Source: JBOICV01 sp050740255 (GTDB lineage: Bacteria; Pseudomonadota; Gammaproteobacteria; Nevskiales; JBOICV01). From it: 64,000 nt of DNA. The stretch covers positions 1 through 64,000 of the forward strand of contig JBOICV010000171.1 in assembly GCA_050740255.1 (NCBI GenBank), written 5' to 3'. The notes below the pieces were generated by a model. That model had not been told where the DNA came from, did no database searches, and saw only the letters and a list, made by a program, of their open reading frames with translations. Position 1 is the first letter of the stretch, and every line of letters begins with the position of its first letter. The position numbers were made by a program, and so were the translations under genes. This document shows, piece by piece, positions 15,225-25,239 of the stretch.

Positions 15225-16106
15225 TCAGGTGGTTCCGGCGCGCGCCGGCTGATGCGTCAACAGACTGAGGATTTGATGAATGCGTGCCCGCAGTTCCCGG
15301 CGATCCAGGATCATGTCCACTGCGCCGTGCTGCAGCAGGAATTCACTGCGCTGGAAACCCTCAGGCAGGGTCTGGCGTACGGTCTGTTCGATTACGCGTG
15401 GGCCGGCGAAGCCGATGAGCGCTTTCGGTTCCGCAATGTTCACGTCGCCAAGCATGGCGAGGCTGGCCGCAACGCCGCCCATGGTTGGATCGCTCAGCAC
15501 CGAGATATAGGGTAGGCCGCGCTCAGACAGCCGCGCCAAAGCCGCGCTGGTTTTGGCCATTTGCATCAGCGACAGCAGACCCTCTTGCATACGCGCACCA
15601 CCGCTGGCCGAGAAACAGATAAAGGGCGTTGCATTGCCGACTGCCGCGTTCGCCGCGCGCGCAAATTTTTCGCCTATGACGCTGCCCATCGAGCCGCCCA
15701 TGAAGTTAAAATCGAATGCGCAAGCAACGACCGGCAGGCCGAACAAGGCGCCCTGCATCGCGATCAGTGCTTCCTTTTCGCCGGTTTCCAGCTGCGCCTG
15801 CTGCAGTCGTTCCTTATAGCGCCGCGTGTCCTTGAACTTCAGCGGATCGGTTGCCTCCAGCTTGGCGCCGATCTCGATGCGCGCGCCCGGGTCCAGAAAG
15901 CTGTCGAGCCGCTGGCGCGCGGTCATACGACGATGGTCATTGCACTTGGGGCAGACTTCGAGATTGCGCTCCAGCTCGGCGCGATACAGGACGGCATTGC
16001 AGTTGTTGCACTTGGTCCACAGACCTTCCGGCACCGAACGCCGGTCGTTCGTCTCGGTGCGAATCTTCGCGGGTCTAAGCTTGTCGAGCCAGTTCTTGGA
16101 AGCCAT
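15225..16106 (-). CDS. accD: acetyl-CoA carboxylase carboxyltransferase subunit beta
   Basis: The product is the beta half of the carboxyltransferase that forms malonyl-CoA from carboxybiotin and acetyl-CoA. The 293 residues carry the N-terminal zinc ribbon Cys33, Cys36, Cys52 and Cys55 and a crotonase-like core with MGGSMGSVIGEKF, SASGGARMQEG and DPTMGGVAAS. The ATG at 16106 follows the trpA stop by 1 bp. The frame is open further upstream but only inside trpA. AccA is not in this window. Confidence 0.96.
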   Translation of the reverse strand: MASKNWLDKLRPAKIRTETNDRRSVPEGLWTKCNNCNAVLYRAELERNLEVCPKCNDHRRMTARQRLDSFLDPGARIEIGAKLEATDPLKFKDTRRYKERLQQAQLETGEKEALIAMQGALFGLPVVACAFDFNFMGGSMGSVIGEKFARAANAAVGNATPFICFSASGGARMQEGLLSLMQMAKTSAALARLSERGLPYISVLSDPTMGGVAASLAMLGDVNIAEPKALIGFAGPRVIEQTVRQTLPEGFQRSEFLLQHGAVDMILDRRELRARIHQILSLLTHQPARAGTT

Positions 16107-16107
16107 G

Positions 16108-16958
16108 TCAGGGCGAGACGCTATCCATCGCTTGGCGCATGCCGGCCAGCAAGGCCGGCACCTCACGCAGCAACTTGGCTTCATCGTCGCACAACTCGCC
16201 AATGCGCGACACCAGCGCACTGCCGACGATAACGCCGTCAGCGATTTTTGCTATAAGTGCGGCCGACCCGGCGTCCCGAATACCGAAACCGACGGCGACC
16301 GGCAAGCGGCTATGCCGGCGGATCTCGGTGAGCTTCGCCGCGACCGCGCCGACGTCCAGCTTATGCGAGCCGGTAACACCCTTCAGCGAAACGTAGTAGA
16401 TATAGCCCCCGGCCTGCGCGGCGACCCGCGCAATACGCTCATCGGGACTGGTGGGCGCGAGCAGGAAAATCGGATCGAGACGGTGCTGTCGAAGCACTGG
16501 CACGAATGCATCCGCCTCCTCCACCGCCAAGTCCACCACCAGCACGCCGTCCACGCCGGCTTTCTGGGCCGCCGCAGCAAATGTCTTTCGGCCCATGCGC
16601 TCAACCGGATTCAGGTAACCCATCAGCACTACGGGCGTTTGCGTGTTCTGCGTACGAAATTCCGTTACCAGCCCGAGAATGTCGCGCAAACCGATGTGGT
16701 GCTTGAGCGCGCGCTCACAGGCCGCCTGAATGACTGGTCCATCAGCCATCGGATCGGAGAACGGTACCCCCAGTTCGATGATATCGGCGCCGGCTTCAAC
16801 CAACTTGTGCATCAGCTTCGCGGTTACGGCGGGTCTTGGATCGCCGGCAGTGATGTAAGGAATCAGCGCCTTTTTTTTTCGCCGGCGCAACTTCGTGAAG
16901 GTCGCCGCAAGGCGGGGGGTTTTACCGTCTCCCGTCTCCCCCGTCCCGTCTCCCGTTG

Positions 16959-16962
<4 letters not shown>
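16108..16962 (-). CDS. trpA: tryptophan synthase subunit alpha
   Basis: The product cleaves indole-3-glycerol phosphate and passes indole to TrpB. The 284 residues include the catalytic Glu63 and Asp74 in IIELGVPFSDPMADGP, and IPYITAGDP near the N-terminus. The ATG overlaps the trpB stop by 4 bp (ATGA), which couples translation. The first 15 residues (MTTGDGTGETGDGKT) are a low-complexity extension made by GGGAGACGG-type nucleotide repeats. The family usually starts close to the RLAATF that follows. It precedes accD by 1 bp. Confidence 0.96.
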
Positions 16963-18159
<1,197 letters not shown>

Positions 18160-18176
<17 letters not shown>

Positions 18177-18783
18177 GTTGTACCTCTCGTATGAACCCGC
18201 GCATTTTTTTTTCGTCCTTCACGCCCGGCTCGCGCTCTATGCCGCTGGACACATCCACCGCGTAAGGCCGGACCGCGGTCACGGCTTGCGCCACATTCTC
18301 CTCGCGCAAACCGCCGGCGAGAATAATCGGCTGCGGCAAACGCGGCACAAGCCGCCAGTCGAAGCTCTTGCCGCTGCCGCCGGGCGCGCCCTGCATATGG
18401 CTATCCAACAAAATCGCCTTGGCGCTCGGGTAGCGCGCGGCGTTTGCTGCCACATCTGTTGCGCCGTCCATCCCCAGCGCTTTGAGGTAGGGCATGGCAA
18501 AACTGACACAGAAATCGGGCGACTCGCGGCCGTGGAATTGCAAAGCCTGTGGCTGCAGCGCTTTGATCACGGCCGTCACCTGCTCCGCCTCGGCATCCAG
18601 GAACAGCGCCACGCGGGCGATAAACGCGGGTAACTCGCGGGCAATGGCACAGGCTTGATTCAAGTCGATTGCACGCGGACTCTTGGGGTGAAACACGAAG
18701 CCGAGCGCATCCACGCCAAGGCGCGCCGCGGCCAGCGCGTCTTCCAAGCGGGTGATGCCGCAGAACTTGATGCGGGTGCGCAT
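18160..18783 (-). CDS. trpF: phosphoribosylanthranilate isomerase
   Basis: The product isomerises N-phosphoribosylanthranilate in the third step of Trp synthesis. The 207-residue TIM barrel shows RIKFCGITRLEDA with the catalytic Cys at 8, GFVFHPKSPR, LQFHG, LDSHMQGAPGGSGKSFDW and the acid in YAVDVSSGIE. It is a separate gene, not fused to trpC. It overlaps trpB by 17 bp. No trp leader peptide or attenuator is seen in the 50 bp between truA and trpF. Confidence 0.96.
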
Positions 18784-18833
18784 AGGAGTGTCGAAAAACG
18801 TAAGTTTACCAAGTGCAGCCGCCGCGCCGCAGC

Positions 18834-19607
18834 TTATATAACGATGCCGGGAGAATCGGGCAGTTCAAAGCGCTCCGGGTAGCGCACCTGCGCGAGATAC
18901 AGCCCGTGCGCGGGGGCTGTTGCGCCTGCGGAGCGCCGGTCACGGCCCGCGAGCAGTTCGCGCGTCCAGTCAATGGGTCGCAGGTCACGTCCGACCTCGA
19001 TCAGGCTGCCGACGATATTGCGCACCATATGGTGCAGGAAGGCATTCGCTTCGATCTCCAGCTCTACTATTTGGCCGCGCCGGCTAACCTGCACCCGCAG
19101 CACATTCCGCATCGGCGTGCGCGACTGGCATTCGATGGCACGAAAGGCGGAGAAGTCCTGCTCGCCCAAGAGGTGCTGAGCGGCGGCGTGCATCCGCGCC
19201 TCGTCCAGCGGCTGCCGGCACCACGCCGCGCGGCGGTGTAGCAGGCTGCTGCGCGCCGGCGCGTTGTGGATCAAATAAACATAGCGCCGCGACAGCGCTG
19301 TGTGGCGGGCGTGGAAATCTTCCGCCACGGCTTGTACCCAGCGCAGATTGATGTCCGGTGGCAGCCCGGCATTGCCGCCAAACAGCCAGGCAATATCTCT
19401 GCGCACAACGGCGGTATCAAAATGGACAACCTGACCAAGCGCATGCACACCGGCGTCGGTACGGCCGGCCGCGGTGAGCTTGATCGGAGCATCAGCGACG
19501 CGCGTGAGCGCGCTTTCGATCACTGCCTGGACGCTTGGCGCATGTCCTTGTATCTGCCAGCCGGAATAAGCAGTGCCGACGTATTCGACGCCGGCGGCGT
19601 AGCGCAT
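18834..19607 (-). CDS. truA: tRNA pseudouridine(38-40) synthase
   Basis: The product isomerises uridines 38-40 in the anticodon arm of many tRNAs. The 257 residues carry TAAGRTDAGVHALGQ with the catalytic Asp51, the YRYL-type segment RRYVYLIHN, FHARHTA, and FLHHMVRNIVGSLIEVG. It follows fimV at 21 bp and precedes trpF at 50 bp, as in Pseudomonas (fimV-truA-trpF). Confidence 0.96.
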   Translation of the reverse strand: MRYAAGVEYVGTAYSGWQIQGHAPSVQAVIESALTRVADAPIKLTAAGRTDAGVHALGQVVHFDTAVVRRDIAWLFGGNAGLPPDINLRWVQAVAEDFHARHTALSRRYVYLIHNAPARSSLLHRRAAWCRQPLDEARMHAAAQHLLGEQDFSAFRAIECQSRTPMRNVLRVQVSRRGQIVELEIEANAFLHHMVRNIVGSLIEVGRDLRPIDWTRELLAGRDRRSAGATAPAHGLYLAQVRYPERFELPDSPGIVI

Positions 19608-19628
19608 AACAAGACGTCAGGAGCAGAG

Positions 19629-22250
19629 CTAGGCGCGGGTCAGCAAGTCCTGGGCTTCTTTCTTCTGCTGCGCACTGCCGTTGCTGGCGACTTCCTGCAG
19701 CAGACCGCGAGCCATGTCGGTCTCGCCCATGTCGAGATAAGCGCGGGCCAGATCGAGTTTAACGCTCGCCTCCTCGTCACCGGCGCTGCCACCCGTCTCA
19801 GCCGCAGCGAAATCCTCCAGGCTGATGGCGGTATCGCCGGTCTTCGCCGCGGCGGCACCGGCCGGAGCATCATTCAACTGAAAATCCAGATCCGCGGTCA
19901 GGTCCGCTTCGGCATCAGCCTTAGCTATGGGGGCAGCCGCATTGGCCTTACCGCCCAAAGCGGTGTCAAAGGAAGAGAGATCAATGTCCATGCCCTGCAT
20001 GCCAGGCGCCGGCTTGCTCGGGGCCGCCGCCGGTGCACTGGCGGCTTTGGGGGCATCGAAGTCGGCGAGATCGAACTCAATCGTACCGGTTTTGCCGGGC
20101 GGTTTGGCCGCGGCCCTGGGCGCCGGGGCTGCCTCGCCCGGCGGCAGGTCAAAGGCGGCGCCCAGATCCAGCTCCGTCGTGGCCGACCTGGATGATTTGC
20201 CGCCGCCCGCGAATAGCGGCGCGTCTGGAACCAGCTCCTTGCCTTTCGCCGCCACCTTGGCCCAGTCAGCATCGCTGGGTTGAGCTTTCTGGCGGAAATC
20301 GCCGGCGGTCATCACATAGTCTTGACCGTTCTTGGCTTCGGCATGAACCTCCAACAGCTTCATCCACAAATCCTGTCGCCTGGGATTTTCCTGCACGCCG
20401 CGTTTCAATACCGCGGCGGCCTCGTCGTAAAGACCATAAGCGATATGCAATTCCGCCTCACCAAGATAATCCGTATCCCGCACCGGGATGGGTTGAGCCT
20501 GCATGACGCCGGTGCGGCTCATAGGCGGAACAGCAGCCGGCGAAGAAGAACGCGTCGCCGCGGCCGGCCTGGCCGGCTTTTGCGGGGCCGGTACGCCCGA
20601 CAGCAGCGAATCGAAATCGAAGGTCGAGGTAATTTCTTCCGGCTCGGTTGATGCCGCCCGGCTCGGCGTGGGCATTTCGCTCTCGCCCTGCCAGACCGCG
20701 GTGGGCGCCTGCGGCAGTCCCTGCTCCAGGTCCGCGACGTTTGTGCTTTCGAATTCAATCGTAGGCAGCGGCGGCGTCTCAGCCTCACTCTGCTGGCGGC
20801 GACGGTAAATGACCATGACTGCCAGCAGCGCCAGTACTGCGACCAGACCCAGCAGCAACATTTTGAATTCGCCGACGGCGCTCATGATGCCCGCCAGCCC
20901 ACCGCCTGTCCCGGCATCAACCGGTGCTTCGGCCGGCGGCTGTGCGGACTGTTCGCCGGGCGGCGGTTGTTCGCCCTCGGCCCAGATGCTGGGCATTTGC
21001 AAATTTTCGCTCTGCCCGGGTGCCGTGTCGGCGCCTGCCGCAGCCGTGGCGGGCATTTCGGGATCGACCCCACCGGCGGCGCTGGCGGCGTCGGTAGCTG
21101 GCGCCGGCGCACTACCCTCGGTGGGAGAGGAACCCTGTGCCGCGGCAGCGTCGCTGCTCGGTGTTTCGGCATCGACGCCACCAGGGGTGGTGGTGGCCAT
21201 CGTGCTGTCGTCCGTTGCCGGCGCCAGCACTGGCGCTTCGACCGGAGGTGTCGCGGGTTTGTCCGCCGGGGGCGGCGCAGGTACTTTTTCTGCCGGCTCT
21301 ACAGCCACCTGAGCTTCCGCTTGAGACTCGACAACCGGTTCGCTCGGCTCCACCGCCGGGGTCGCTACCCGCTCGCGACGTGGCGGCGTGCTGGCGCGGC
21401 GGGTAGATGGACTGGCGCGGCGGGCGGTGCTGCGGCCGCCGTAACTCGAAGTTTTTTGGCGCGCGACCTCGGCCTTGGCCGAACCGGGACTTACGGCGCG
21501 GATTTCCGATTCATCGGGAATCTGCAACATGACGCCCCTCAACATGCGGTTCATATTGCCGTCGAAGGCTTGCGGATTGGCGCGAAAAATCGCCAGCTGC
21601 ATCTGGTCCATCGTGATGCTGCTACCCGACCGCTGCGCATAGGCGATGCTCCACAGCGTTTCCTGCCGTCCGATGGGACCATAGCTGCGTCCCGACCGGT
21701 CGCCGCTGCTGGAACGCCGCACCGGAGCCGACTCAGCGCTACCCGGCCCAATGCTTTCAGTAATGCCGCTGTCGTCTTCGATAAAACCGGAGCCGCTGCT
21801 CTCCATGCTCTCGGATGCGGCGGGAGCGCCGGAAGAACCGCGGGAGGCTTGCGCCAGATTGGGGGGGTCCAACAGCACGGTGTATTCGCGGATGGTGCCG
21901 CCGCCGGCCCAGCGCAACTCCACCAGGAAACTCAGAAAAGGTTCTGAGACGCGGCGCTTGCTCTGCAGTTTGACGGTTGCCCGGTCCGCGCCCGGCCCTT
22001 GGATCAAATCCACTTTGACGTCATCGAACAAGGAATCGCGGCGCAGGCCGGCGCGGGCGAAAGCCCGCTCCGAGGCAATCGCCGCACGCAAGGTATCCCG
22101 CTCCTCCGGCCCGATGCCGGTCACGGGTATGGTCGCGCTCAACTGTTGATTGAGCGCTGAATCGACGTCCACTTCGCCGAGCGTAAGCGCCCAAGCCGAA
22201 GAGCTCAGCGCAAAAGCCAAGCTGGCCGCCGCGATTAAGGTCGTGCGCAT
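19629..22250 (-). CDS. fimV: FimV/TspA family polar hub protein
   Basis: The 873-residue product has a signal peptide (1-21), a periplasmic FimV N-terminal domain (22-130), a LysM-like peptidoglycan-binding segment (about 190-245, GRQETLWSIAYAQR to MLQIPDE), a long acidic Pro/Ala/Thr linker, one membrane span (463-482), cytoplasmic TPR-like repeats (about 585-640) and the C-terminal FimV helical motif (about 830-873, KLDLARAYLDMGETDMARGLL). In Pseudomonas FimV organises the pole for type IV pili. No pilus genes are nearby. A GGGTTACA inverted repeat lies upstream. Confidence 0.93.
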   Translation of the reverse strand: MRTTLIAAASLAFALSSSAWALTLGEVDVDSALNQQLSATIPVTGIGPEERDTLRAAIASERAFARAGLRRDSLFDDVKVDLIQGPGADRATVKLQSKRRVSEPFLSFLVELRWAGGGTIREYTVLLDPPNLAQASRGSSGAPAASESMESSGSGFIEDDSGITESIGPGSAESAPVRRSSSGDRSGRSYGPIGRQETLWSIAYAQRSGSSITMDQMQLAIFRANPQAFDGNMNRMLRGVMLQIPDESEIRAVSPGSAKAEVARQKTSSYGGRSTARRASPSTRRASTPPRRERVATPAVEPSEPVVESQAEAQVAVEPAEKVPAPPPADKPATPPVEAPVLAPATDDSTMATTTPGGVDAETPSSDAAAAQGSSPTEGSAPAPATDAASAAGGVDPEMPATAAAGADTAPGQSENLQMPSIWAEGEQPPPGEQSAQPPAEAPVDAGTGGGLAGIMSAVGEFKMLLLGLVAVLALLAVMVIYRRRQQSEAETPPLPTIEFESTNVADLEQGLPQAPTAVWQGESEMPTPSRAASTEPEEITSTFDFDSLLSGVPAPQKPARPAAATRSSSPAAVPPMSRTGVMQAQPIPVRDTDYLGEAELHIAYGLYDEAAAVLKRGVQENPRRQDLWMKLLEVHAEAKNGQDYVMTAGDFRQKAQPSDADWAKVAAKGKELVPDAPLFAGGGKSSRSATTELDLGAAFDLPPGEAAPAPRAAAKPPGKTGTIEFDLADFDAPKAASAPAAAPSKPAPGMQGMDIDLSSFDTALGGKANAAAPIAKADAEADLTADLDFQLNDAPAGAAAAKTGDTAISLEDFAAAETGGSAGDEEASVKLDLARAYLDMGETDMARGLLQEVASNGSAQQKKEAQDLLTRA

Positions 22251-22274
22251 GCACTCTTCCCCTGAGGCCGCTAT

Positions 22275-22323
22275 GGGTTACATCTTATGCCCTAGATGCT
22301 TTAGCAACAAGTGGCTGTAACCC
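22275..22323 (-). promoter_or_regulatory. inverted repeat in the fimV leader
   Basis: Perfect 8-bp arms GGGTTACA (22275-22282) and TGTAACCC (22316-22323) flank a 33-bp centre in the 83-bp gap between asd and fimV. It could be a hairpin in the fimV transcript or a factor-binding site. No T-run follows, so it is not an obvious terminator for asd. Confidence 0.35.
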
Positions 22324-22333
22324 CTTTATGGGC

Positions 22334-23356
22334 CTAAAGATAGTCCCTAATAAGGATTTCTGCAATCTGCACGCTATTCAGGGCAGCCCCCTTGCGGATG
22401 TTGTCGGACACGACCCACAGGTTGAGCCCGCGCGGGTGCGATATGTCCTCGCGGATGCGGCCGACAAAAGTCGCGTCTTTGCCGCTGGCCTCCGTTACCG
22501 CCGTTGGATAGCCACCATCCTCGCGCTCATCAAGCACGGTTACGCCCGGCGCCTTGCGCAACAGGGCACGCGCCTCATCCGCCGAAATCTTCCGCTTGGT
22601 TTCGATATGCACCGCTTCCGAGTGCCCGTAGAACACCGGCACGCGCGCTACCGTGGCGTTCACGAGTATGGTCTCGTCGCCCATGATCTTGCGCGTCTCC
22701 CAGACCAGCTTCATTTCCTCGGTGGTGTAGCCGTTGTCGGTGAATTCGCCCCCGTGCGGAATCACGTTGAAAGCGATCTGCTTCGGATACACCTTGCGCT
22801 CCACCGGCCGGCCGTTAAGCAACTGCGCGGTCTGCTGCGCGAGCTCCTCGATCGCCTCCTTGCCCGTGCCGGAGACGGACTGATAGGTCGCTACATTGAT
22901 GCGCTCGATGCCGACCGCGTCGTATATGGGCTTTAGCGCGACCACCATCTGAATCGTGGAGCAGTTCGGGTTCGCGATGATGCCGCGGTTCTTGCAATCC
23001 GCGATCTTGTGCGGATTCACCTCCGGCACCACCAGCGGAATGTCGGCCTCGTAGCGGAACTGCGAGGTGTTATCAATCACCACACAGCCGACCGCCGCCG
23101 CCTTGGGCGCATAGATCTTCGATACCGAAGCGCCGGGCGAAAACAGGCCAATCTGGACCTTGGAGAAGTCGAACTCCGCGAGATCTTCGACGTCCAGCTC
23201 GCTGCGGCCGAAGTTCACTGACTTGCCCACGGAACGTTCGCTGGCCAAAGCGTACAGCTTCCCCAGCGGGAACTTGCGCTCGTGCAGAATCTGCAGCATG
23301 ACTTCACCTACGGCGCCGGTCGCGCCGACCACTGCTACATCAAATTTCTTGCTCAT
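22334..23356 (-). CDS. asd: aspartate-semialdehyde dehydrogenase
   Basis: The product reduces aspartyl phosphate to the semialdehyde that feeds Lys, Met and Thr synthesis. The 340-residue protein shows the NADP loop GATGAVG (11-17), the catalytic Cys132 in ANPNCSTIQ, VSGTGKEAIEEL, FNVIPHGGEF and a VARVPVFYGHSE segment with the active-site His. The length and motifs fit the Pseudomonas Asd2/Gram-positive-like form. It lies between leuB and fimV, as in Pseudomonas. Confidence 0.96.
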   Translation of the reverse strand: MSKKFDVAVVGATGAVGEVMLQILHERKFPLGKLYALASERSVGKSVNFGRSELDVEDLAEFDFSKVQIGLFSPGASVSKIYAPKAAAVGCVVIDNTSQFRYEADIPLVVPEVNPHKIADCKNRGIIANPNCSTIQMVVALKPIYDAVGIERINVATYQSVSGTGKEAIEELAQQTAQLLNGRPVERKVYPKQIAFNVIPHGGEFTDNGYTTEEMKLVWETRKIMGDETILVNATVARVPVFYGHSEAVHIETKRKISADEARALLRKAPGVTVLDEREDGGYPTAVTEASGKDATFVGRIREDISHPRGLNLWVVSDNIRKGAALNSVQIAEILIRDYL

Positions 23357-23378
23357 AATCCCTCTTCCATTGTTATTC

Positions 23379-23445
23379 GTAGGAGCGCGCCCTTCGGCGG
23401 GCTCAGGACGGGCCTGCGCGCGATCGCGGCTAAAGCCGCCCCTAC
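23379..23445. repeat. REP-like palindromic repeat between leuB and asd
   Basis: The ends GTAGGAGCG and CGCCCCTAC are inverted, with GGCTAAAGCC-type inner dyads. The right end carries the TAG stop of leuB (minus strand, 23444-23442). It is of the GTAGGAGCGGCTTTAGCCGCG type common in pseudomonads and xanthomonads. Related copies are at 25182 and 56418. Confidence 0.8.
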
Positions 23446-24512
23446 AAAACCTCGATTACCGCCTGCCCCATTTCGACGGTACCTACGGTACGCTCGTCCC
23501 CTCTGGCGATATCCCGGGTACGCAAACCGCTTTTCAATACCTGGCTCACGGCCGTCTCCACCTTGTCGGCCAGCTCGGCGCGGCGCAGGCTGTAGCGCAG
23601 CAGCATGGCTGCCGAAAGTATCGTGGCCAGCGGATTGGCGAGGTCTTTACCGGCGATATCCGGCGCGCTGCCATGAATCGGCTCGTATAAACCTTTGCCG
23701 TTCGCATCCAGCGAGGCGGAGGGCAGCATACCAATCGAACCCGTCAGCATGGACGCCTCGTCGGACAGGATGTCGCCGAAGATATTCCCGGTCACGATCA
23801 CGTCAAACTGCCTGGGGTTGCGCACCAACTGCATGGCGGCGTTGTCCACCAGCATGTGGCTCAGCGCAACATCCGGGAACTCCTGCGCCACCTCCTCCGC
23901 CACGTCGCGCCATAGCTGAGTCGTTTCCAGCACATTCATCTTGTCCACCGAACACAGGCGCTTGCCGCGCTTGCGGGCCGCCTCGAAGGCAAGCCTGACG
24001 ATGCGGCGAATCTCGGATTCCGAATAAATCATCGTATTGAAACCGACCCGCTCGCCATTGCGGACTTCGATGCCGCGCGGCTCGCCGAAGTAAATATCGC
24101 CGGTGAGTTCCCGCACGATCAGAAGGTCGAGCCCCGCCACCAGTTCCGGCTTGAGCGAGGAGGCAGCCGCCAGCTCGGGATAAACCCTTGCCGGGCGCAG
24201 ATTGGCGAACAGCTTCAGATCCTTGCGGATCCCCAGCAAGCCGCGCTCGGGACGTTGCGCACGCGGCAAGGCGTCATACTTTGGCCCGCCGACCGCGCCG
24301 AGCAGAATCGCATCGGCCGCACGCGCCTTGGTCTGGGTGTCCGCAGGATAGGGTTCGCCCGTCGCATCCACCGCACAGCCGCCGAGCAGTCCGTGTTCAA
24401 AACTGACCTCCAGACCATGCCGCTCGCGCAGCCGCTCCAGCACCGCCAGCGCTTGCGCGACGATTTCCGGTCCAATGCCGTCACCGGGCAATATCAGAAT
24501 CTGCTTGGGCAT
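23442..24512 (-). CDS. leuB: 3-isopropylmalate dehydrogenase
   Basis: The product oxidatively decarboxylates 3-isopropylmalate with NAD. The 356 residues show LPGDGIGPE near the N-terminus, LLGAVGGPKYD, LRPARVYP, VRELTGDIYFG, SVDKMNVL with the catalytic Lys, DNAAMQLVRNP, GNIFGDILSDEASML and EPIHGSAPDIAGK. It follows leuD at 13 bp. Its TAG stop codon is part of the REP-like repeat that follows. Confidence 0.97.
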   Translation of the reverse strand: MPKQILILPGDGIGPEIVAQALAVLERLRERHGLEVSFEHGLLGGCAVDATGEPYPADTQTKARAADAILLGAVGGPKYDALPRAQRPERGLLGIRKDLKLFANLRPARVYPELAAASSLKPELVAGLDLLIVRELTGDIYFGEPRGIEVRNGERVGFNTMIYSESEIRRIVRLAFEAARKRGKRLCSVDKMNVLETTQLWRDVAEEVAQEFPDVALSHMLVDNAAMQLVRNPRQFDVIVTGNIFGDILSDEASMLTGSIGMLPSASLDANGKGLYEPIHGSAPDIAGKDLANPLATILSAAMLLRYSLRRAELADKVETAVSQVLKSGLRTRDIARGDERTVGTVEMGQAVIEVL

Positions 24513-24525
24513 AATCGTCCGCGAA

Positions 24526-25167
24526 TCAAGCGTTGAACAGCCAGGGCGCGGTCTCGCGGCGCCTGGTTTCGTAAGCGCGAATAACGTCCGCGTGCTGCAG
24601 CGTCAGGCCGATATCATCCAGGCCATTGATCAGGCAATCCTTGCGGAAGGTATCTACTTCGAAATGGAACGCCTGGCCAGCCGGAGTGGTGACGGTTTGC
24701 GCCGGCAGATCGATTCGCAGCCGATAGCCCGGCTGCGCTTCGGATTCGCGGAATAACCGATCCATCTCCGCCTGACCCAATACCACCGGCAGCACGCCGT
24801 TCTTGAAACAGTTGGTAAAGAAAATATCGGCATAACTCGGCGCGATCACCGCGCGAAAGCCATAGTCCGCCAAGGCCCATACCGCGTGTTCGCGCGAAGA
24901 GCCGCAACCGAAGTTCTGGCGCGCCAATAGAATCTCGGCACCCTGATAGCGCGGCTGATTCAGCACGAACTCCGGATTCTGCCGGCGTGTCGCAGGATCA
25001 ATGCCCAGGTCGCCCTGGTCGAGATAACGCCAGTCGTCGAACAGAAAGGGGCCAAAGCCCGTCCGGCGGATGGACTTCAGATACTGCTTCGGAATGATTG
25101 CGTCCGTATCCACATTGTTTCGATCCAGCGGAGCGGCCAAACCTTCCAATTTCGTAAATGCTTTCAT
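24526..25167 (-). CDS. leuD: 3-isopropylmalate dehydratase small subunit
   Basis: The product is the swivel subunit of isopropylmalate isomerase and pairs with LeuC. The 213 residues show LDRNNVDTDAIIPKQYLK, NFGCGSSREHAVWAL, VIAPSYADIFFTNCFKNG and a C-terminal EVDTFRKDCLINGLDDIGLTL. The length fits the proteobacterial form. A REP-like repeat separates it from leuC. It is followed at 13 bp by leuB. Confidence 0.97.
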   Translation of the reverse strand: MKAFTKLEGLAAPLDRNNVDTDAIIPKQYLKSIRRTGFGPFLFDDWRYLDQGDLGIDPATRRQNPEFVLNQPRYQGAEILLARQNFGCGSSREHAVWALADYGFRAVIAPSYADIFFTNCFKNGVLPVVLGQAEMDRLFRESEAQPGYRLRIDLPAQTVTTPAGQAFHFEVDTFRKDCLINGLDDIGLTLQHADVIRAYETRRRETAPWLFNA

Positions 25168-25181
25168 ATTTTCCTCTGCTG

Positions 25182-25239
25182 GTAGGAGCGCGCCTTGCGC
25201 GCGATGTCGCGTTCAGGTCGCGGGCTGGCCCGCTCCTAC
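25182..25239. repeat. REP-like palindromic repeat between leuC and leuD
   Basis: The ends GTAGGAGCG and CGCTCCTAC are exactly inverted. The centre holds CGCGCCTTGCGCGCG and GGGCTGGCCCG dyads. The right end provides the TAG stop codon of leuC (minus strand, 25238-25236). It has the same ends as the repeats at 23379 and 56418. Confidence 0.8.

Noticed and set aside
18784..18833. trp leader peptide or attenuator before trpF
   Set aside because: The 50-bp gap has no Trp-rich short frame and no hairpin followed by a T-run.
20967..21947. Long open frame on the plus strand inside fimV
   Set aside because: It is antisense to the fimV linker, is rich in Arg and Gly as expected from a GC-rich complement, has no recognisable domain, and arises from codon bias of fimV.
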